DNA of 32,264 nucleotides from Guyanagaster necrorhizus (GCF_019112545.1 NW_025064967.1:1-32264), one strand, 5' to 3'; shown: positions 7,430 to 20,103, numbered from the stretch's first letter. Notes: generated by a model from the sequence alone, not told the origin. Made by a program: numbers and translations.

Positions 7430-10400
7430 TCAGTCCTCCTCTCTCAAGACCAATCCATCACCGAGGCCTCCGTCGATTTCGTCGGCGTCACTATCCGCGA
7501 GAGGGATAGCATCACCTCCTTCGCCCACGCTCACGATTAGAGCCTTCAATCGCGCCATGGTCTCTTCAGCATCCCCAGCAGCCTTACTCCTCACACCCTC
7601 AGCAAAATCATCCACATTGGCCTTCGGGTCCCACGAAATCCGGTGTCCACGCCATCCACCCTTGATATGAATGTAATTCATGAACGACCGCCATAATGGG
7701 TCAAGGGCCAATACATCTGAGTTGCCGATGACAACAAGAAGGGCTTGAGCACGGGTCACAGCGACTACGAAAAAGGATGAGGTGTTTCAAAAGTTATGTC
7801 AGAGGGGGGGGGGGCAAGACGTACCATTGAACCGATGTGGACTCGCGACAAACCCGAGAGTCCGCCGAATGTCTGAAGTAATGAACTCTGCATTACTCCG
7901 AACGGTGGACATGATGATGATTCGACGTTCCTATGGTTGGGCAATGAGTTACAGTACCTCGGTGCTAAGAAAGATTATTTGGATTACCTGTCCCTGGAAT
8001 TCTTCAACACTCCCCACACGAATATCACTCAACTTTGCATCTCGATGGAATAGATCGAGGATCTTCATCCTCTGGGCATGATATGGGGTAATGACAGCGA
8101 TATGCTCAGCACCTATGATCATTTTCATTGAAACCATGATCACCGTAGGAAGAGGTACTTACGTATTCCCTTCTTCGCAATCAACGACGCACAGTACTTC
8201 TTCACAAGCGTCGCCTCGCTAATATTGAAGAACGACGGCGACGACGACTCCCTCTGGTCTCGCCCGACCACAGAGTGGAAGACAATCGGGAACCTCTTCG
8301 TCGGGAGCTCATCCGTAGTTTCCAGGCTCTTCGTCAACAAGGGATCACCGCAAGCTTGAAGTTGGTTCCCGTAGAACTTTTCGTTCGGGAACGCCAGAAT
8401 ATCAGGATGAGAGCGGAAATTCTTGACGAGCTGCATGATCCTGGACAAGGCTGTAAAGACATGTAGAACAAAAAAGAGAAGAAAACACGTACGTGACACC
8501 AAGTCCGCCACTGACGCCGCCATCCCACGGCGACAAACCATAACACGGTCTTTGCATCAGCCGCGCCAAATAGCTCTCCTTCAGCCCCAAATCCCTCGCT
8601 AGCCTCGAATGGACAATAGGGCCCAATTGTTTCAGGTCTCCTGCCAACACTACATTGGTATGTTTATTCGCCAAGCCCTTGATAGGTATCATGATCTCCG
8701 GTTCCTTCCCCTGGCCCGCCTCGTCTATGAAGATGCACGTGAAATGACCTAGTTTCACACCCAAGTCGGGAAGAGCACCAGCAGAGATGCATGTCGAGAC
8801 AACCACCCGGTACTTGAGAACTCTTTCTAGGGCCGGCATCGCAAATACTTCGTTGTCGTTGGTGAGGGAGAATTTGCGGAGCGTCTTGGGGAGGTCACCG
8901 AGCTTTCGGGTCATGGAGTTCAAACGGAACACATCTGTCGGACCAAGGTGCATCAGCTTCTGTGCGATGAGGTCGGCGGCAGAGTTGTTCGGCGTGCATG
9001 CTAGGATTCGGGAGTTGGGATCACGTTTGAGGAGCTGCTCTATAGCTTCGACAATGGTCACCGTTTTGCCTGTACCTGGACTGAAGACGACACATTGATC
9101 AGGCTAAGCATGTAAATGGCATGCCGCAGGCGGTACACTTACGGTCCGAACACGATGAATGGCACACTTCCCCTTTGCTGATGTACGATAGCCGCCACGG
9201 TCTCCAGCTGTTCCCTGTTCCTTCCAATGTCACGGTTTAGAGGTGCGATCTCTTCCAACATAGCCGAGGTGACAGGTCTCGCCATCGTCAAGTGTTCAGG
9301 CCCGGGGAACAGCAATCGAGCAGGATCGTTCTTATTAACCAAGGCACGGTGCATTCGACGGAAGGATAGACGATTCAAGACGAATCGTACATCAAATTTG
9401 GTTCCGCGATACGTGTTGAAGTCATCACTTAAGCGGAGACTAACGTGCCTCATGGCCACACTATGCACCCGCCCTTCAAACCAGGTTTTATCCGGTTGCC
9501 CGACAGGACGGATAAGGATGAAGTCTCCAACGACGACAGATGGCCGACCTTCGGACAGGCCTTCTACTTGAAGTCTAGACAGGGTGAGCAGGAACAAGCA
9601 AAGCATCAACAGAGATACTCACTCATATCTGGGGTACTTTGCTTTGATCTCGACATTTTCCATCGAGTAGTCGTCCAGATCTAGCCTGTAAAATGATGAG
9701 CAGATAATTCAACAAGACGACGTCCAAACAAACTTCATCTGCTGCTCTTCCAGATAAACGAGCGTCTGAAAGTGCTGCGCGTACGTGGGCGTGGTGAACG
9801 ACGACGGTAAAAATTGCTTGACATCCTGCAGGGCAGACTTTTTCAAGTACCCTTCTGGAGTGTACAATGTTGACACAAGTTTCTGAGGAATGTCAAATTG
9901 GGGAAGCTTGGACACCCATTTCGTCGGGGTCCAAGTGGGCGGACGGAGGCTATGTTTGATTGGGCCGTCTAGCTCGATGTTACGACACTTCCGCTGAGTA
10001 TAGAGTGCCTTGGGTGCGAGTTGTTTATGATCAGCAAGGTCGCCGACGGTAGCGCAGACCTTTCGCTGGATGACAAAACGGCGGCGCTGGGAAATATCGA
10101 AGAATACTAGTTCTAGGGTATCTTCAAAACGCCCGGCATAGGATGGATGGAACGTGATAAAGATCTTGTGAGGTTGGCCGGAGCGTATGAATCTTGACGT
10201 TGGGGCCACAGTAACAGAAAACCTATCAATAGAGTACCATCAGTCTCAAAAACAGGAAGATTGTCGTTCAGGGAATAAGACGAATCCCCTAATACGGCTC
10301 ATCGAAGACTCACTTGTCACCGGGCTCATCCTGCCTCTGAGAAGAAAGCATCCTGCATTTCGTCAACGAAATTGGTACGGCCGTATCATCTTGATTCGTC

Positions 10401-10894
10401 CTTTGAACCAGTGCTACGACCATCGCCGACTGTTGCTTGGCCTCATCAATGATTCCAAAGTCGATACCCTCGGGGCCGGACACGACGATACCATACTTAT
10501 CTCTCTGAGCATCCTCCAGGGCCGTCTGCAATCGTTCTTGGACCGTATGCGTCGCAATATGAGCCTGGAGTTCGTTCTCCCGATATTCTCGACTGGGACG
10601 ACAGTGAGGACACTGTTGCTTCGTCCGAGCACCCGTCCTCCGCCTCGAAACAGGAGGTTGGATCCCCGCAAAGATTTGCTGATGGCGTCGGCCATGTATA
10701 TGGCTTTCATAGCTGTATGTGTAAAGAACAAGTCCGCAGCTGCACTTGGTAATGTCATGGCGTAGCTTGCATGTCCCTGGTGGTTGTCTGCACCCGCTGG
10801 AAGAGACAGAATCGTAACACCACCCAGCAATCATCATGGATGCAGGAGCAGAGGCACGAATACCGCGCACTTCCCTCGTGGGTGAAAAAGACAA
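7430..10894 (-). CDS. SDE3/MOV10-like SF1 RNA helicase with N-terminal zinc fingers
   Basis: Nine exons join in frame to about 998 residues. Introns: 10223-10313, 9686-9733, 9575-9622, 9081-9142, 8441-8492, 8113-8162, 7931-7987, 7765-7824. The order is: CCCH finger (C-x8-C-x6-C-x3-H), a Cys-His finger (KCSCGLVL...HIHGRRH), a C2H2 finger (CPHC...HIATH), a beta-rich region, then the Upf1-like core. The core has Walker A GPPGTGKT (about 521-528, split by an intron), DEAG (about 641), NFRSHP, VGSVEEFQGQE and VAVTRAQ. Family members (plant SDE3, animal MOV10/Armitage, Neurospora SAD-3) act in RNA silencing; that role here is inferred. The start could instead be the Met pair at 10832-10837. A run of 11 G (7804-7814) lies in the last intron. 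Confidence 0.92.
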
Positions 10895-11417
10895 TCACAA
10901 TAGCCGCAGAATAAACAATAGTAAATGTGACGACAGCCGCCCTGATGTCGATGAGTCAGCAAATGCCTAGAAATTGATTGGAATTGAGATTGACAGGGCC
11001 ATCGCAACAGTTTGAAATTACTAGAAAGGGTTGTAAATCTCCGTGAGCCCTCATGACTCTCGTTATCACTCTGAGCAATAACATTGATTGAATACCCATG
11101 AAGATAATAAGGTTGCACTTCTGTCGTGTTTCGGACATCAATCTTTAATTCTATCGGCTTCAGTAAGTATAATCGGGGTTTTGAGCATCAGCTTCCCTGA
11201 TTCACTGCAGCAGAAAAGAGTCCGTCAACGCCAGTCAAAAAGATAGCACAGATGTCGTACCACAAGCTCGTCGGAAGCCCATATCCGAAGCATGTTGCCT
11301 CCCGAATAGTCCCATCAATTAAAAAGTCCGGAAGTATCGCATTCCAGATCAGTAACGAGAAAACGAAAACCAATCGTAGATTCCTTCTCCACTGTAAAGA
11401 TACATTCCGTTGCCAGT
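10895..11417. other. Intergenic: helicase promoter and aminopeptidase 3' flank
   Basis: This is about 520 bases between two minus-strand genes. A Cys-rich open stretch on the minus strand around 10860-10960 could be an extra upstream helicase exon, but no splice pair joining it is convincing. No clear TATA box is seen. Confidence 0.5.
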
Positions 11418-13978
11418 TTAAATGGGTGAACACTCCCGCTCCAACCAATCCAAAGCGTGCTTATCGTCTTGCAACAATGGCGACACCTTCTGCCAGACTT
11501 CTTCATGATAGTCATTAAGCCATTTCGTCTCTACGAGAAGTATCAGCGCTTGGACATCATATCTTATAGGTTATTGCACCTTCCACAGTCAGCAATGTTG
11601 TGTCCAACAGTTTCTTGTGCATCGGACACCTACAGATCGATAAGCAACCGGCAACCATACAAACGTAGATTCCAACTCACATTGTAACATGCTCAAAACC
11701 CAGGTAACCCTTGTTGCCAAAATTATTCGGCGTCTCGACCTCCTTGACCAATACAATATTCTCTATCCGAATACCGAACTTGCCGTCGGCATAGTAACCA
11801 GGTTCATTCGACACAGTCATGCCAGGCTTCAGTGCAGTCGCGTTCAGATCTAAACATATGGATGTCAATTCAAACTTGGAAGGCAGAAACAGAGGGAACT
11901 GACTGATGCGTGTACCAATACCATGAGGTCCTTCGTGGACATTGAGGAAGTGACCTACTCCGTGACCCGTACCGTGTCTGTAGTCGAGTCCATCTCGCCA
12001 TAGCGCTCGTCGGGCCCATGAATCACTAGAAAGGTAAATGAGAATCTACCAAGCATCTAGCAGAGACATACATAATATAGCCAGTCGTCCCATTGGGGAA
12101 CACAGCAGTATCTATCGCAATATGCCCCTGAAGAACCCGGGTATTCGCACGGATTTCTTCTGGTTTCGGCGTGCCGAAGTGCTATGCATAACTTGTTAAG
12201 GGTGATGCTTATACAGGACAAATACCACGTACCCATGTCCGAGTCACATCAGTCGTACCGTCGAAGAATTGAGCTGTACAATCAATGCAGTCAGCGATAC
12301 GCGGAGATGGTTATCCAGACATACCTCCTGAATCGCACAAGTAGATCTCTTCCTTATCAATTATCGCAGAATCCTTCGAATCCGGAGAATAGTGTATGAT
12401 GGCTGGCACAATCAGTCATTCTGCCACACATGAAAACCTGCACGACTCTCACCAGCATTGGAGCCAGTTGACGAGATCGTGGGGAAGCTCAGACCTTTGA
12501 AGAGAGCTTGCTCACTGATATCATCAGCCAACACTTTGACGCTGCAGAAAAGGGACTCACGCTCGGTACTCTTCCAGTTTGCTTGCAGCACCCCACTCCG
12601 AAAGTTTTTCGCCTCGGTTGAGCTGATCTTCCAGCCAAGAAAAGTATTTCACCAAAGCTGCGCCATCACGGATGTGACTCTGCCTGAATCCCTCAAGCTC
12701 TGTAGCGTTTTTGATCGACTTTAATGAAGAAACAGGAGATGGTAGAAGAACATAGTTGTCCTGAGGGACAATTAACGACATGACATAAACTAAACCAATA
12801 GAGTACCTTTCCAACAGTCTCGGCTACTGCCAAACTGGATTTGCCCGTGATCAGAACCTTGCCTTCCGACTTAAACTCTTTCAGGAACGTCCAAAATTCC
12901 TCGTATGGCTTGACATCGACATCCGCCGGGGCACCATTTTGGACGAACAAGGTCGCACTGTCCATCGTGATGACTGCGTATGCAAAAAACACCGGGTTGA
13001 AGTCGATATCCGATCCGCGCAGGTTATACAGCCAAGCGATTTCATCAAGGGCCGTGAGTACGATCGCCGTGCACTGTTTCTTCCCCAACTCGTCGCGTAA
13101 ATGGGTAAGCTTCGATTCGTGCGATTCGCCAGAAAACCTCTCCTCGAGATGGACGATAGGATTCTTGGGTCGTGCGGGACGATCCGTCCACACCTGATCC
13201 ACCAAGTTTTGAGGTAGGGAAACAAGCGTCGATTTTCGAGGTGACAGATTCTTTGAGAGAGAGGAGGCATCTTCAGCGGTGATAAGTGTCGCGTCGATAC
13301 CAATCCTTGACGATTCTTCGAGATGCTGCTCTGCTGTCGAGGAATGGTGACCAAAATCAGAGAGTATATACGCACCTTGGTCAAGTAATCTTGCCACGTC
13401 GGTACATCTGCACAAATGTAAGTTCGTATTTTCCCTCAAGACAAGCATACGTACCAGGTAGACCCTGTTTCATTAGCTTCCAGTTCCTACAGAGCATGTC
13501 ACTGATTGACCATCATCCACGAAAATATGCTATTCACTTGTCCAACTGGCTCTCTGCTTGCAAGAAATATCTGCCGTCAGTAAATAACAAGGCATCCTTG
13601 GGCGTGATGATTGCGCATCCTGCCTCGACACTCAGCGCAAAATACAGCGAATATCGAGACAAATTATACCAGCAGATCCAGTAAATCCAGATATAAATGC
13701 CCGCCGTTCGTCGCATTCCGCGATGTATTCACTGCCATCTATTCGTAGTCATCAGTGTGCAGCCGCACAAACATAGACCACCACTCACGTTGGTCCTCGC
13801 TCACAACGACGTACACATTGACGTCGTTCTCCTTCTTCCCCATGAGCTCTCTGAGCTTCGTTAGCCTCTCGGACGTGTTCACAGTCGCACCCATGGCTGC
13901 TGCAGACGATGAAAAGCGAGGTCTTGACGTCAGAAAACGAAATTTTTGACAATAACGAAGGAGCGACATGTACTTCAA
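11418..13978 (-). CDS. AMPP: Xaa-Pro aminopeptidase P (M24B metallopeptidase)
   Basis: Fifteen exons join in frame to 623 residues. The enzyme removes an N-terminal residue that precedes proline. Two creatinase-like N-terminal domains ([43 protein letters not shown]) are followed by the pita-bread catalytic domain. The five metal ligands are all present: Asp420 and Asp431 in [17 protein letters not shown], His494 in HGTGHGVGH, Glu529 in NEPGYY and Glu543 in GIRIENIV. The C-terminus [19 protein letters not shown] is typical. The first 28 residues are Arg/Ser-rich without acids and look like a mitochondrial presequence. A second in-frame Met ([11 protein letters not shown]) would give a cytosolic form of about 595 residues. 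Introns are 46-54 bases. The acceptor of the intron at 13329-13375 was chosen to keep frame. Confidence 0.95.
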
Positions 13979-14489
13979 TGCGATATTCGTGGCCTGATAA
14001 CGCGAGAATGTGCCACGAAGACAGCGATGACAATGATGGGTGGCGATGGTGGTGGTCCGGTACGAAGCGCCCGGCGATCAAATTTGTTTCGTAATGCCGT
14101 TTAACGACCCCACCGCCGGCTCCTTTACTTCGTCTGACACGACGATGAAATGGTATTATTCCAGCATATATGCGCAGTCGACGTCGACCTCCACCTTAGC
14201 CTGACCTGCCAGTACTATGATGAAGAAAATCGCTTTCTGACCGTATCCGTGGCATATATGCGTGCTGTTTTTCACGCACGCTGGCCAGAGCTTCTGGTCA
14301 TTGTTTAGGATAGCCGTGGCCGCGGCCACGCGGCCAGCGTTCTAGTGGCAACAACGACACCGTCTGCTTCGCCGATTTTTTACCAAAATCTGCTGGTACC
14401 CGACTGTCTTTGTAACTGTTGTCAGACTGTCAGACTGTACAGCCGGAGGAGAGGTTCCGTAAACTAGGCGAGCTCTGCATGCAGTCCGT
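13979..14489. promoter_or_regulatory. Upstream region of aminopeptidase P with GC-rich palindromes
   Basis: A perfect 16-bp palindrome CGTGGCCGCGGCCACG lies at 14315-14330. A 9-bp inverted pair, ACGCTGGCC (14278-14286) and GGCCAGCGT (14332-14340), surrounds it. Such nested GC-rich dyads are candidate regulator sites. An 8-base direct repeat (GTCAGACT twice) lies near 14424-14439. The ATATAT near 14255 is too far from the start to call a TATA box. Confidence 0.3.
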
Positions 14490-15060
14490 TCATCCCTTCT
14501 GTAATAAACGAATGGACTGTTTATCCAGGTATTTCTCAGTATGCCGTAAAAACAGCAACTGCCGATAGACGTCTTGCTGGGAGCTTACTGGTGAGTACCG
14601 CAGGATTGTATTGAGCTTGTTTTGCGACTTAATCAGGCCACTTACGTAGGTGCAAGTATCAGCGTCGGACACTGACCAACCATTTTGATCTTCTTTGTTG
14701 TTCTGGCCGGACTCGATGAGCGTGAAGGCTGCATTAATAACATTGAGTGCCGAGTCTATATGTATCCTGCATGGTCATAAAGGCCTAGGACAGAGTTAGA
14801 AATCCCCCTTCTCCTTGATTCTCGCTTTTCTGAAATGTTATTAGGTGCCTCTCCAATGGGGTCTTCCTTGATATCTGTCTAAGTATTCTCAGTTTAGGCG
14901 GTAGCCTGCAAAATTTCGTGAGTTTCCTTCGGTGTTTCGGTGATAGCATCGAATCCTCACCTCGAAACAGCTAATGAATTTTACGACGTTACCTGTCAGG
15001 AGGTCTAGGAGATCGATAATATGTTGCTGCTTTCCTCTTAGCCTATGCCTGACTTTGGCG
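14490..15060 (-). other. Possible unidentified exons or gene remnant
   Basis: The minus strand has coding-like stretches. From about 15035 it reads AKVRHRLRGKQQHIIDLLDL, ending at a GT donor. After about 240 bases it reads SALNVINAAFTLIESGQNNK and SVSDADTCTYVSGLIKSQNK, ending in a Lys/Leu-rich tail near 14490. I could not link them into one frame with good splice sites and do not recognise a family. It may be a decayed gene or a poorly resolved multi-exon one. Confidence 0.3.
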
Positions 15061-18000
15061 TCGAAGGTTTGTCAACTATTAATGATATTGGCGAACTCTC
15101 CGGGTGAGCGGTCTTGACCCCCGTACTTTATGCACCTTTCTCAACCTTTCCGTTTTTAAGGACAGTTGACGGGCTCCCCCATAGCCGGTGCGATTTTCTC
15201 GGCATCAGGGGGGGGAGTTGGGTTGCGGTAACGATGTATTCTGGCGGAGCAATGGTGCTTGGGTCGCTCTGCATACTCTATCCAGGTGAGTTTTTTTTCG
15301 TACTTTCGTCTATCGCAGACATTTAACGGGTAATCCGAAGCTCGATTTTCTTTTGAAAAAAAGCATATATGGGCTTTTTTTGCCTGAACAGTTTCAATGC
15401 CTTTTTAGAGTCCTATAAAAATATATCCCATTCATAATGAGGATATGAACAGGAACCATGATAGGGGGATAGAAGAATATAATAAGTATATGCCAGGAAG
15501 TTTTGGAGACGCTCCCATAACTTAAATGGATGTCCACCACCACGATCTTACCGCCGGTACGAAGTGCGACGCATCGCGCCAAATGCGGGGATTTTCCCCC
15601 CCCAGAAAAGTCAGTTTTCTGTCCTCGCCATCTAAGTAAGGCTTATTTATGCTGGTCAGCCTTTTCGCGGACGTGCTTGTTTCAGTCCAAATAAAGCTCG
15701 TCTACGATAACATTCTTCAAGTTCCCTGCGGTTCTCGATCTCTTTATTCGTATAGCTTCCGTCTTCGTCGTCAAGTTTAGCCTGCCGAGTGAATTAGTAA
15801 ATCATTTCCTTCGAAGCCATGTTTTGACTCGACTAGGGACACCAACGTAGATCTCCGATTCAACGCCAACAGTTTCCTGACTATTCCTGCAAAGACCAAG
15901 CATACAGTGACCATAGTCCTGATGCATGCGAGCGTATTTTGAGTTTCCACTGGATGAAACTTTATACAGGGATTGGGCGACTCGGGGAATGGCATGAGGC
16001 CAATAGCCCCGTATGTCATCTCCGACCCCACATTGAGTCACGTCGAGTGGGTTCATCCCTTATGTATGTATAAGTTCAGCTAATGCTTCTTGCTTCTCGA
16101 AGCTGGAACTCAATGCAGCTCTACAGCCCAGGACGTCCAGTTGCAATCAGTGGCGGAAGAGTCATACCTGCATCATGGCAACACCATTAAATATGCACGT
16201 GTCGGATATCCAAATGTTTTCATATCGCTGAGTTCCAAGCCAATGCAAGCGGAGGACGAGCTGGGAATCAAGGAAGTCCATCGACTCCCTTTTTCCAATG
16301 GATGCAGACCGAAATTGACAGTGGCATTGACGCGACTCGGATCGTTTGTTTTCGGCGGATTGAGCCAGGCCGCAGTGTATCCTTGTTCATGATCAAGGAG
16401 AAGCTAGGTGGCAGCATCGTAATGCTAAACGGAAGTCGAAGAACCACTGAAGAAGGCACGTTTTATTTTCATCTGTTCCATTTTTGTCGCTGATTGTAAA
16501 GCAGAATATAACTCCGCATGCTACATCTATTCGCATTTTTATTGGTCACGGGTTGAAAGACCGCATCATAACGTTGAATCGCCCCCGGTTGTCCATTGCG
16601 GCTCTCAAACAGCTGGGGTTCAGAGTGCACACGGGGACGAGTGAAAGCAATGGGGTCGCTTACAACATCTATTAGGGTCTCGATCATAGCCTTTAGATCA
16701 CCAAGCACTTTTGCATCGACAGCGACAAAGTCTTTGCTGAAGAGCACGATCCCTGAAGACTAGAGGTGGGATGATTTAATTATAATGTACAGGGTAAGAA
16801 TGTTATTTGTTTCATGCATATGTCAGTGCTCAAATTATAAAATAGCCCGAGCTTGTATACCCACACCGAACCATCAGTCTTGGAAAAATGGACCAGATAT
16901 CCATCCATCCTTGCGTTCATCCAACATCCCTCACCGTAGTCTGTCCGACTCGACATCATTGCACCCCGTCGGCGTCGCACAAAGTCTACAAGTTCAGTGG
17001 AACGGCGTACAATGTACAAGAGTGCGATACTGTTCTCGAGGCAAACCACAGATATCTGATGGCCTATCTATTTCAAGCAAGAACGTGGGTCTACCTCAAG
17101 ATCAGAAGCCAGTACGAAATCCATAGCGCACGTGGATCATAAATGCATGGCACCCTCACGTTCTTCGCTACCCAGCGTGAACAACCGAGTCGGTCCTACG
17201 TGCCCTTGTCTTACGGCCAGCCGATGACCTTCATCTGCGGTCGAAAATAGGTCGGCGATGAGCTGGGGCGTTTAGCGCCCAACCTTTCACAAACGTGTGC
17301 TCCATTACTCATTATTTTTGCTTCATCTCATCGTGTTTATACACAATGCCGAAGTCGCATTATCCCAGAACGACGCACGCGTCCTGGGTTGTCATGCTGG
17401 AAATAACCCTCAAAGTACCCCGGCCCGGCGATCGTCAACCCATTGCCCAATTCATCCGGGGGACATTCATAACCGCTGATGATGATGATCAACGGCCATT
17501 TAGGTGCCTCGATAATCCTGGCGCGCGCTAAATACGAAGCGGTGCAATCTAATGCACCGGTAATTTGTCTCCGGTGATTTTAACATCTAACAGGTCAATT
17601 CAATAGTCAGTGAGTAACGGAATCCATTACGAGCTCGCGCGATCTTTTCCGCTGTAAATGCCACTTGGACAGCAAACATATGAGGTCGGCGGCGGGCTGT
17701 CGGATTTTGTGGTGGAAGATGTCAGAAGAGAAGCTCCGTAACGGATATGGTGTCGAAGAACTATGCGACCTATGGCTGATGGACGAGTTCATCGAATACC
17801 AGCAAGTGGATATCTCTTTTGTCTTGGAGAGTAACGCTGGAAGGTGAGGCACTGATCGCTGAGTCGTACTCAATGACTTGCAAGATGTCCGATTCATATA
17901 AGGTGATGAACTCTGCCATGACTCTTCTCATGAAACCCACTTTCGTCGACATCCCCTTCCAAGTCATGTACGGTCGGGGTCTGCGCCCTGCCCTATTTGG

Positions 18001-18558
18001 GGCTCAACCCTTTCTTGACAAGTGAAATGTGAAAAAACAAAGCACACAAACATTCCATCAAACAAGCACAGAAAGGATTAACGGCTTTTATTTAAAAGGA
18101 AGATCTCCGCAGATTTTATCTTAGGCATCCCTTGCTCAGTTTTCGAAAACACGGCCAATTATATAGTGATATGAGTACAGAGGGACGAATATTCCCATTG
18201 TAGTACAAACCACCTCAAAATGAAACTCTTCATTCAAGGACTAGCTTCGTTACTCAATTTATACCGGCCCCCATAATGAAAAACTGTTCAGTGCGCATGA
18301 TAAGTGCTGATTGTTGGATATAAGCTACATTGCATGTAATGAAGAAGGTATCGTATGCATTATCAATGTACACTATTGGGGAGATTAAAAAAAAAGAAAC
18401 ACCAAGTCCTCTGCAGAAGTATGAAAGAAATACATGTACAATGATAAACAACACGCAAGGGCATCAAAAAAGCAGGGCCTCCGAGTGTTCTGCCCATCCA
18501 TACAAGCTCAAGGTTTCTGTTCATCACGATCTTGATGGCTCCGACGACTGCCAGATAA
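15061..18558. other. Gene-poor stretch with unassigned open segments
   Basis: This is about 3.5 kb without a nameable gene. One plus-strand segment (about 16195-16455) reads without stops through STPFFQWMQTEIDSGIDATR and IVCFRRIEPGRSVSLFMIKE and could be an exon. Minus-strand 16550-16747 (SKDFVAVDAKVLGDLKAMIE) and plus-strand 17660-18024 are weaker candidates. None shows a domain, signal peptide or clear splice chain. Poly-T, poly-C and poly-A runs (for example 15292-15297, 15596-15602, 18389-18397) point to unconstrained sequence. Confidence 0.4.
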
Positions 18559-19776
18559 TTATGGCTCAACAGCAAAGATCTCGTCACCCTCCGTTGTTGC
18601 AGGCAAATTATGACTATCAGCCCTGCTCCGCGGAACAAGAGTTCCCGTCTCAGCGACTCTGCCCCCACGCTCGACGCTCGCCCGCCGGCTATGACTCCGA
18701 CTCCTGCTGGGACCGGTCTGCCAATCATAGCTCCCCCTTCGCGCACTGGAACTCCTCCGGCTCAGAGGTTCAACCGGAGACAGAGAATGATCTCGATGGT
18801 ACGTGACTACCGGAGAACCAAACGACGAAGACAACGATGGCGGTGGAACAGAGGGATACGAGAGGCCCCTTGACGGCGTAGCAAAGGTCGCTGCCGGGTT
18901 TACCGACAGCGACGTGGGTGGGCTCGTCATATTCGTGTTATTGCTCACGACGCTGGCGTTGTTCGTCGACATCAGCGGTGATGGTGGATACGGAGATTCG
19001 GGAGATTCGGGAGACTGAGCTTCAGAGAGCTGTTCAGAAGAAGAAGGGTTTGTATTTACTCGTCTGATAGACGATGGTCTGGCTATTGGAATTTGCGTCG
19101 ACGGCCGGTGGGTAGGGATATGGAGGACAGAGTTAGATGGCGAAGTCTGCGAGTACGAGGGTTTGCGATGTATTGGCTGAGAGAACGGATCTGCTGAATG
19201 CAGTCCTACGAGGTTGTCAACGGGCACACCCAGCTACAATGAGGGAGATTCAGAACAAATCCGCGCCATGAAAAAGCCTTCCGTCACTCACGCGCATTCT
19301 ATGCTCAATAAGCTCCTCCCGGTATATATCGTTCAGCCTCGACACTCGAATGAAGTCTCGTTCAGTGTCAACGAGGCGGTTCCTTAGTTGCTCATTCTCA
19401 CGGCGGAGCGACTCCAAGATCGTTTCCACGCTCGGATCACTCAACAACGCGGCAGCCCTCCCCGGCGTCGACGAGCTCGCACCATTCTCATGTTGTCCAA
19501 GCAGGGCCGCCGTCAGCTGCCTCGACAGCCTGTTCACATGAGATTCAGATTCCGCCTCGAGGGTATTCTCGAGCTCAATCTTCTCTTCGCGTAACTACCG
19601 TCGTGTCCATCAGTTGTCCGTCACCATCGAGTCACTGAGGGACGACGCACCTTCTCCAGTTTCCGCGAGAGCAGATTAATGCGCCTCTCTTCCTCAGCCT
19701 CGCACGCATTGAAGAGGTCCTGCTGCTCCTTGGAGCTCGACGACGAGAAACGATGAATAGGCGGGGAACGGGACAT
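18559..19776 (-). CDS. Coiled-coil protein with Ser/Pro-rich tail, function unknown
   Basis: Three exons join in frame to 367 residues (introns 19595-19650 and 19234-19291). The first ~140 residues are a heptad-rich helix: KEQQDLFNACEAEEERRINL, LSRKLEKLREEKIELENTLE, then SLRRENEQLRNRLVDTERDF up to IYREELIEHRMR. The rest is low-complexity and disordered, rich in Ser, Pro, Thr and Arg (SRRSSSARRGSYDW, SRSRSHSRRASVERG), with many candidate phosphosites. There is no basic region ahead of the coil, so it is not a bZIP factor. No membrane segment is seen. The start Met (19774-19776) opens directly into the coil with SRSPPIHRF. I do not recognise the family; a dimeric scaffold or adaptor is the most the sequence supports. 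Confidence 0.85.
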
Positions 19777-20103
19777 GGTGGTACGAAATCAAGTCAAGGG
19801 TCGATGGGGCAATTATTAGACTTTGTGGCAGAAAAACTGTTTACGTCGACCAATCGCCTCTTTTGGACGTCATTCGGACCGGATTAGCCGTGCCCCATCT
19901 TAGGCACTCGGGAAAGCATTCAATTTCCGCTTCGCTTCATCTCCAATCAGAGGAAGATGGCAACCAGGGGTGTCGAGAGCGGATTATCCTTCTAGACTCT
20001 TCCTCCAGCGTCGACCAACAGCGAGAAATATATATCCATGAGGCTCAAATAACAAGATTACATGTGAGAATAAAGACATGCAAAGGAAATATAAAAAAAG
20101 GAA
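19777..20103. other. Intergenic: coiled-coil gene promoter and ChAPs 3' flank
   Basis: This 327-base gap lies between two minus-strand genes. ATATATA occurs at about 20029-20035, far from the downstream start. I see nothing else. Confidence 0.5.

Noticed and set aside
7804..7814. Run of 11 G as a G-quadruplex
   Set aside because: A single homopolymer run in an intron; other G-runs needed for a clear four-tract motif are missing, and homopolymers are prone to sequencing error.
9227..9571. 114-codon plus-strand frame
   Set aside because: Antisense shadow of the helicase exon that encodes the segment before Walker A.
10187..10765. 192-codon plus-strand frame
   Set aside because: It lies opposite the zinc-finger exon of the helicase, whose reading on the minus strand is clearly the real one.
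18559..19776. bZIP transcription factor
   Set aside because: The coil is not preceded by the basic DNA-binding region; the residues before it are Ser-rich and then acidic.
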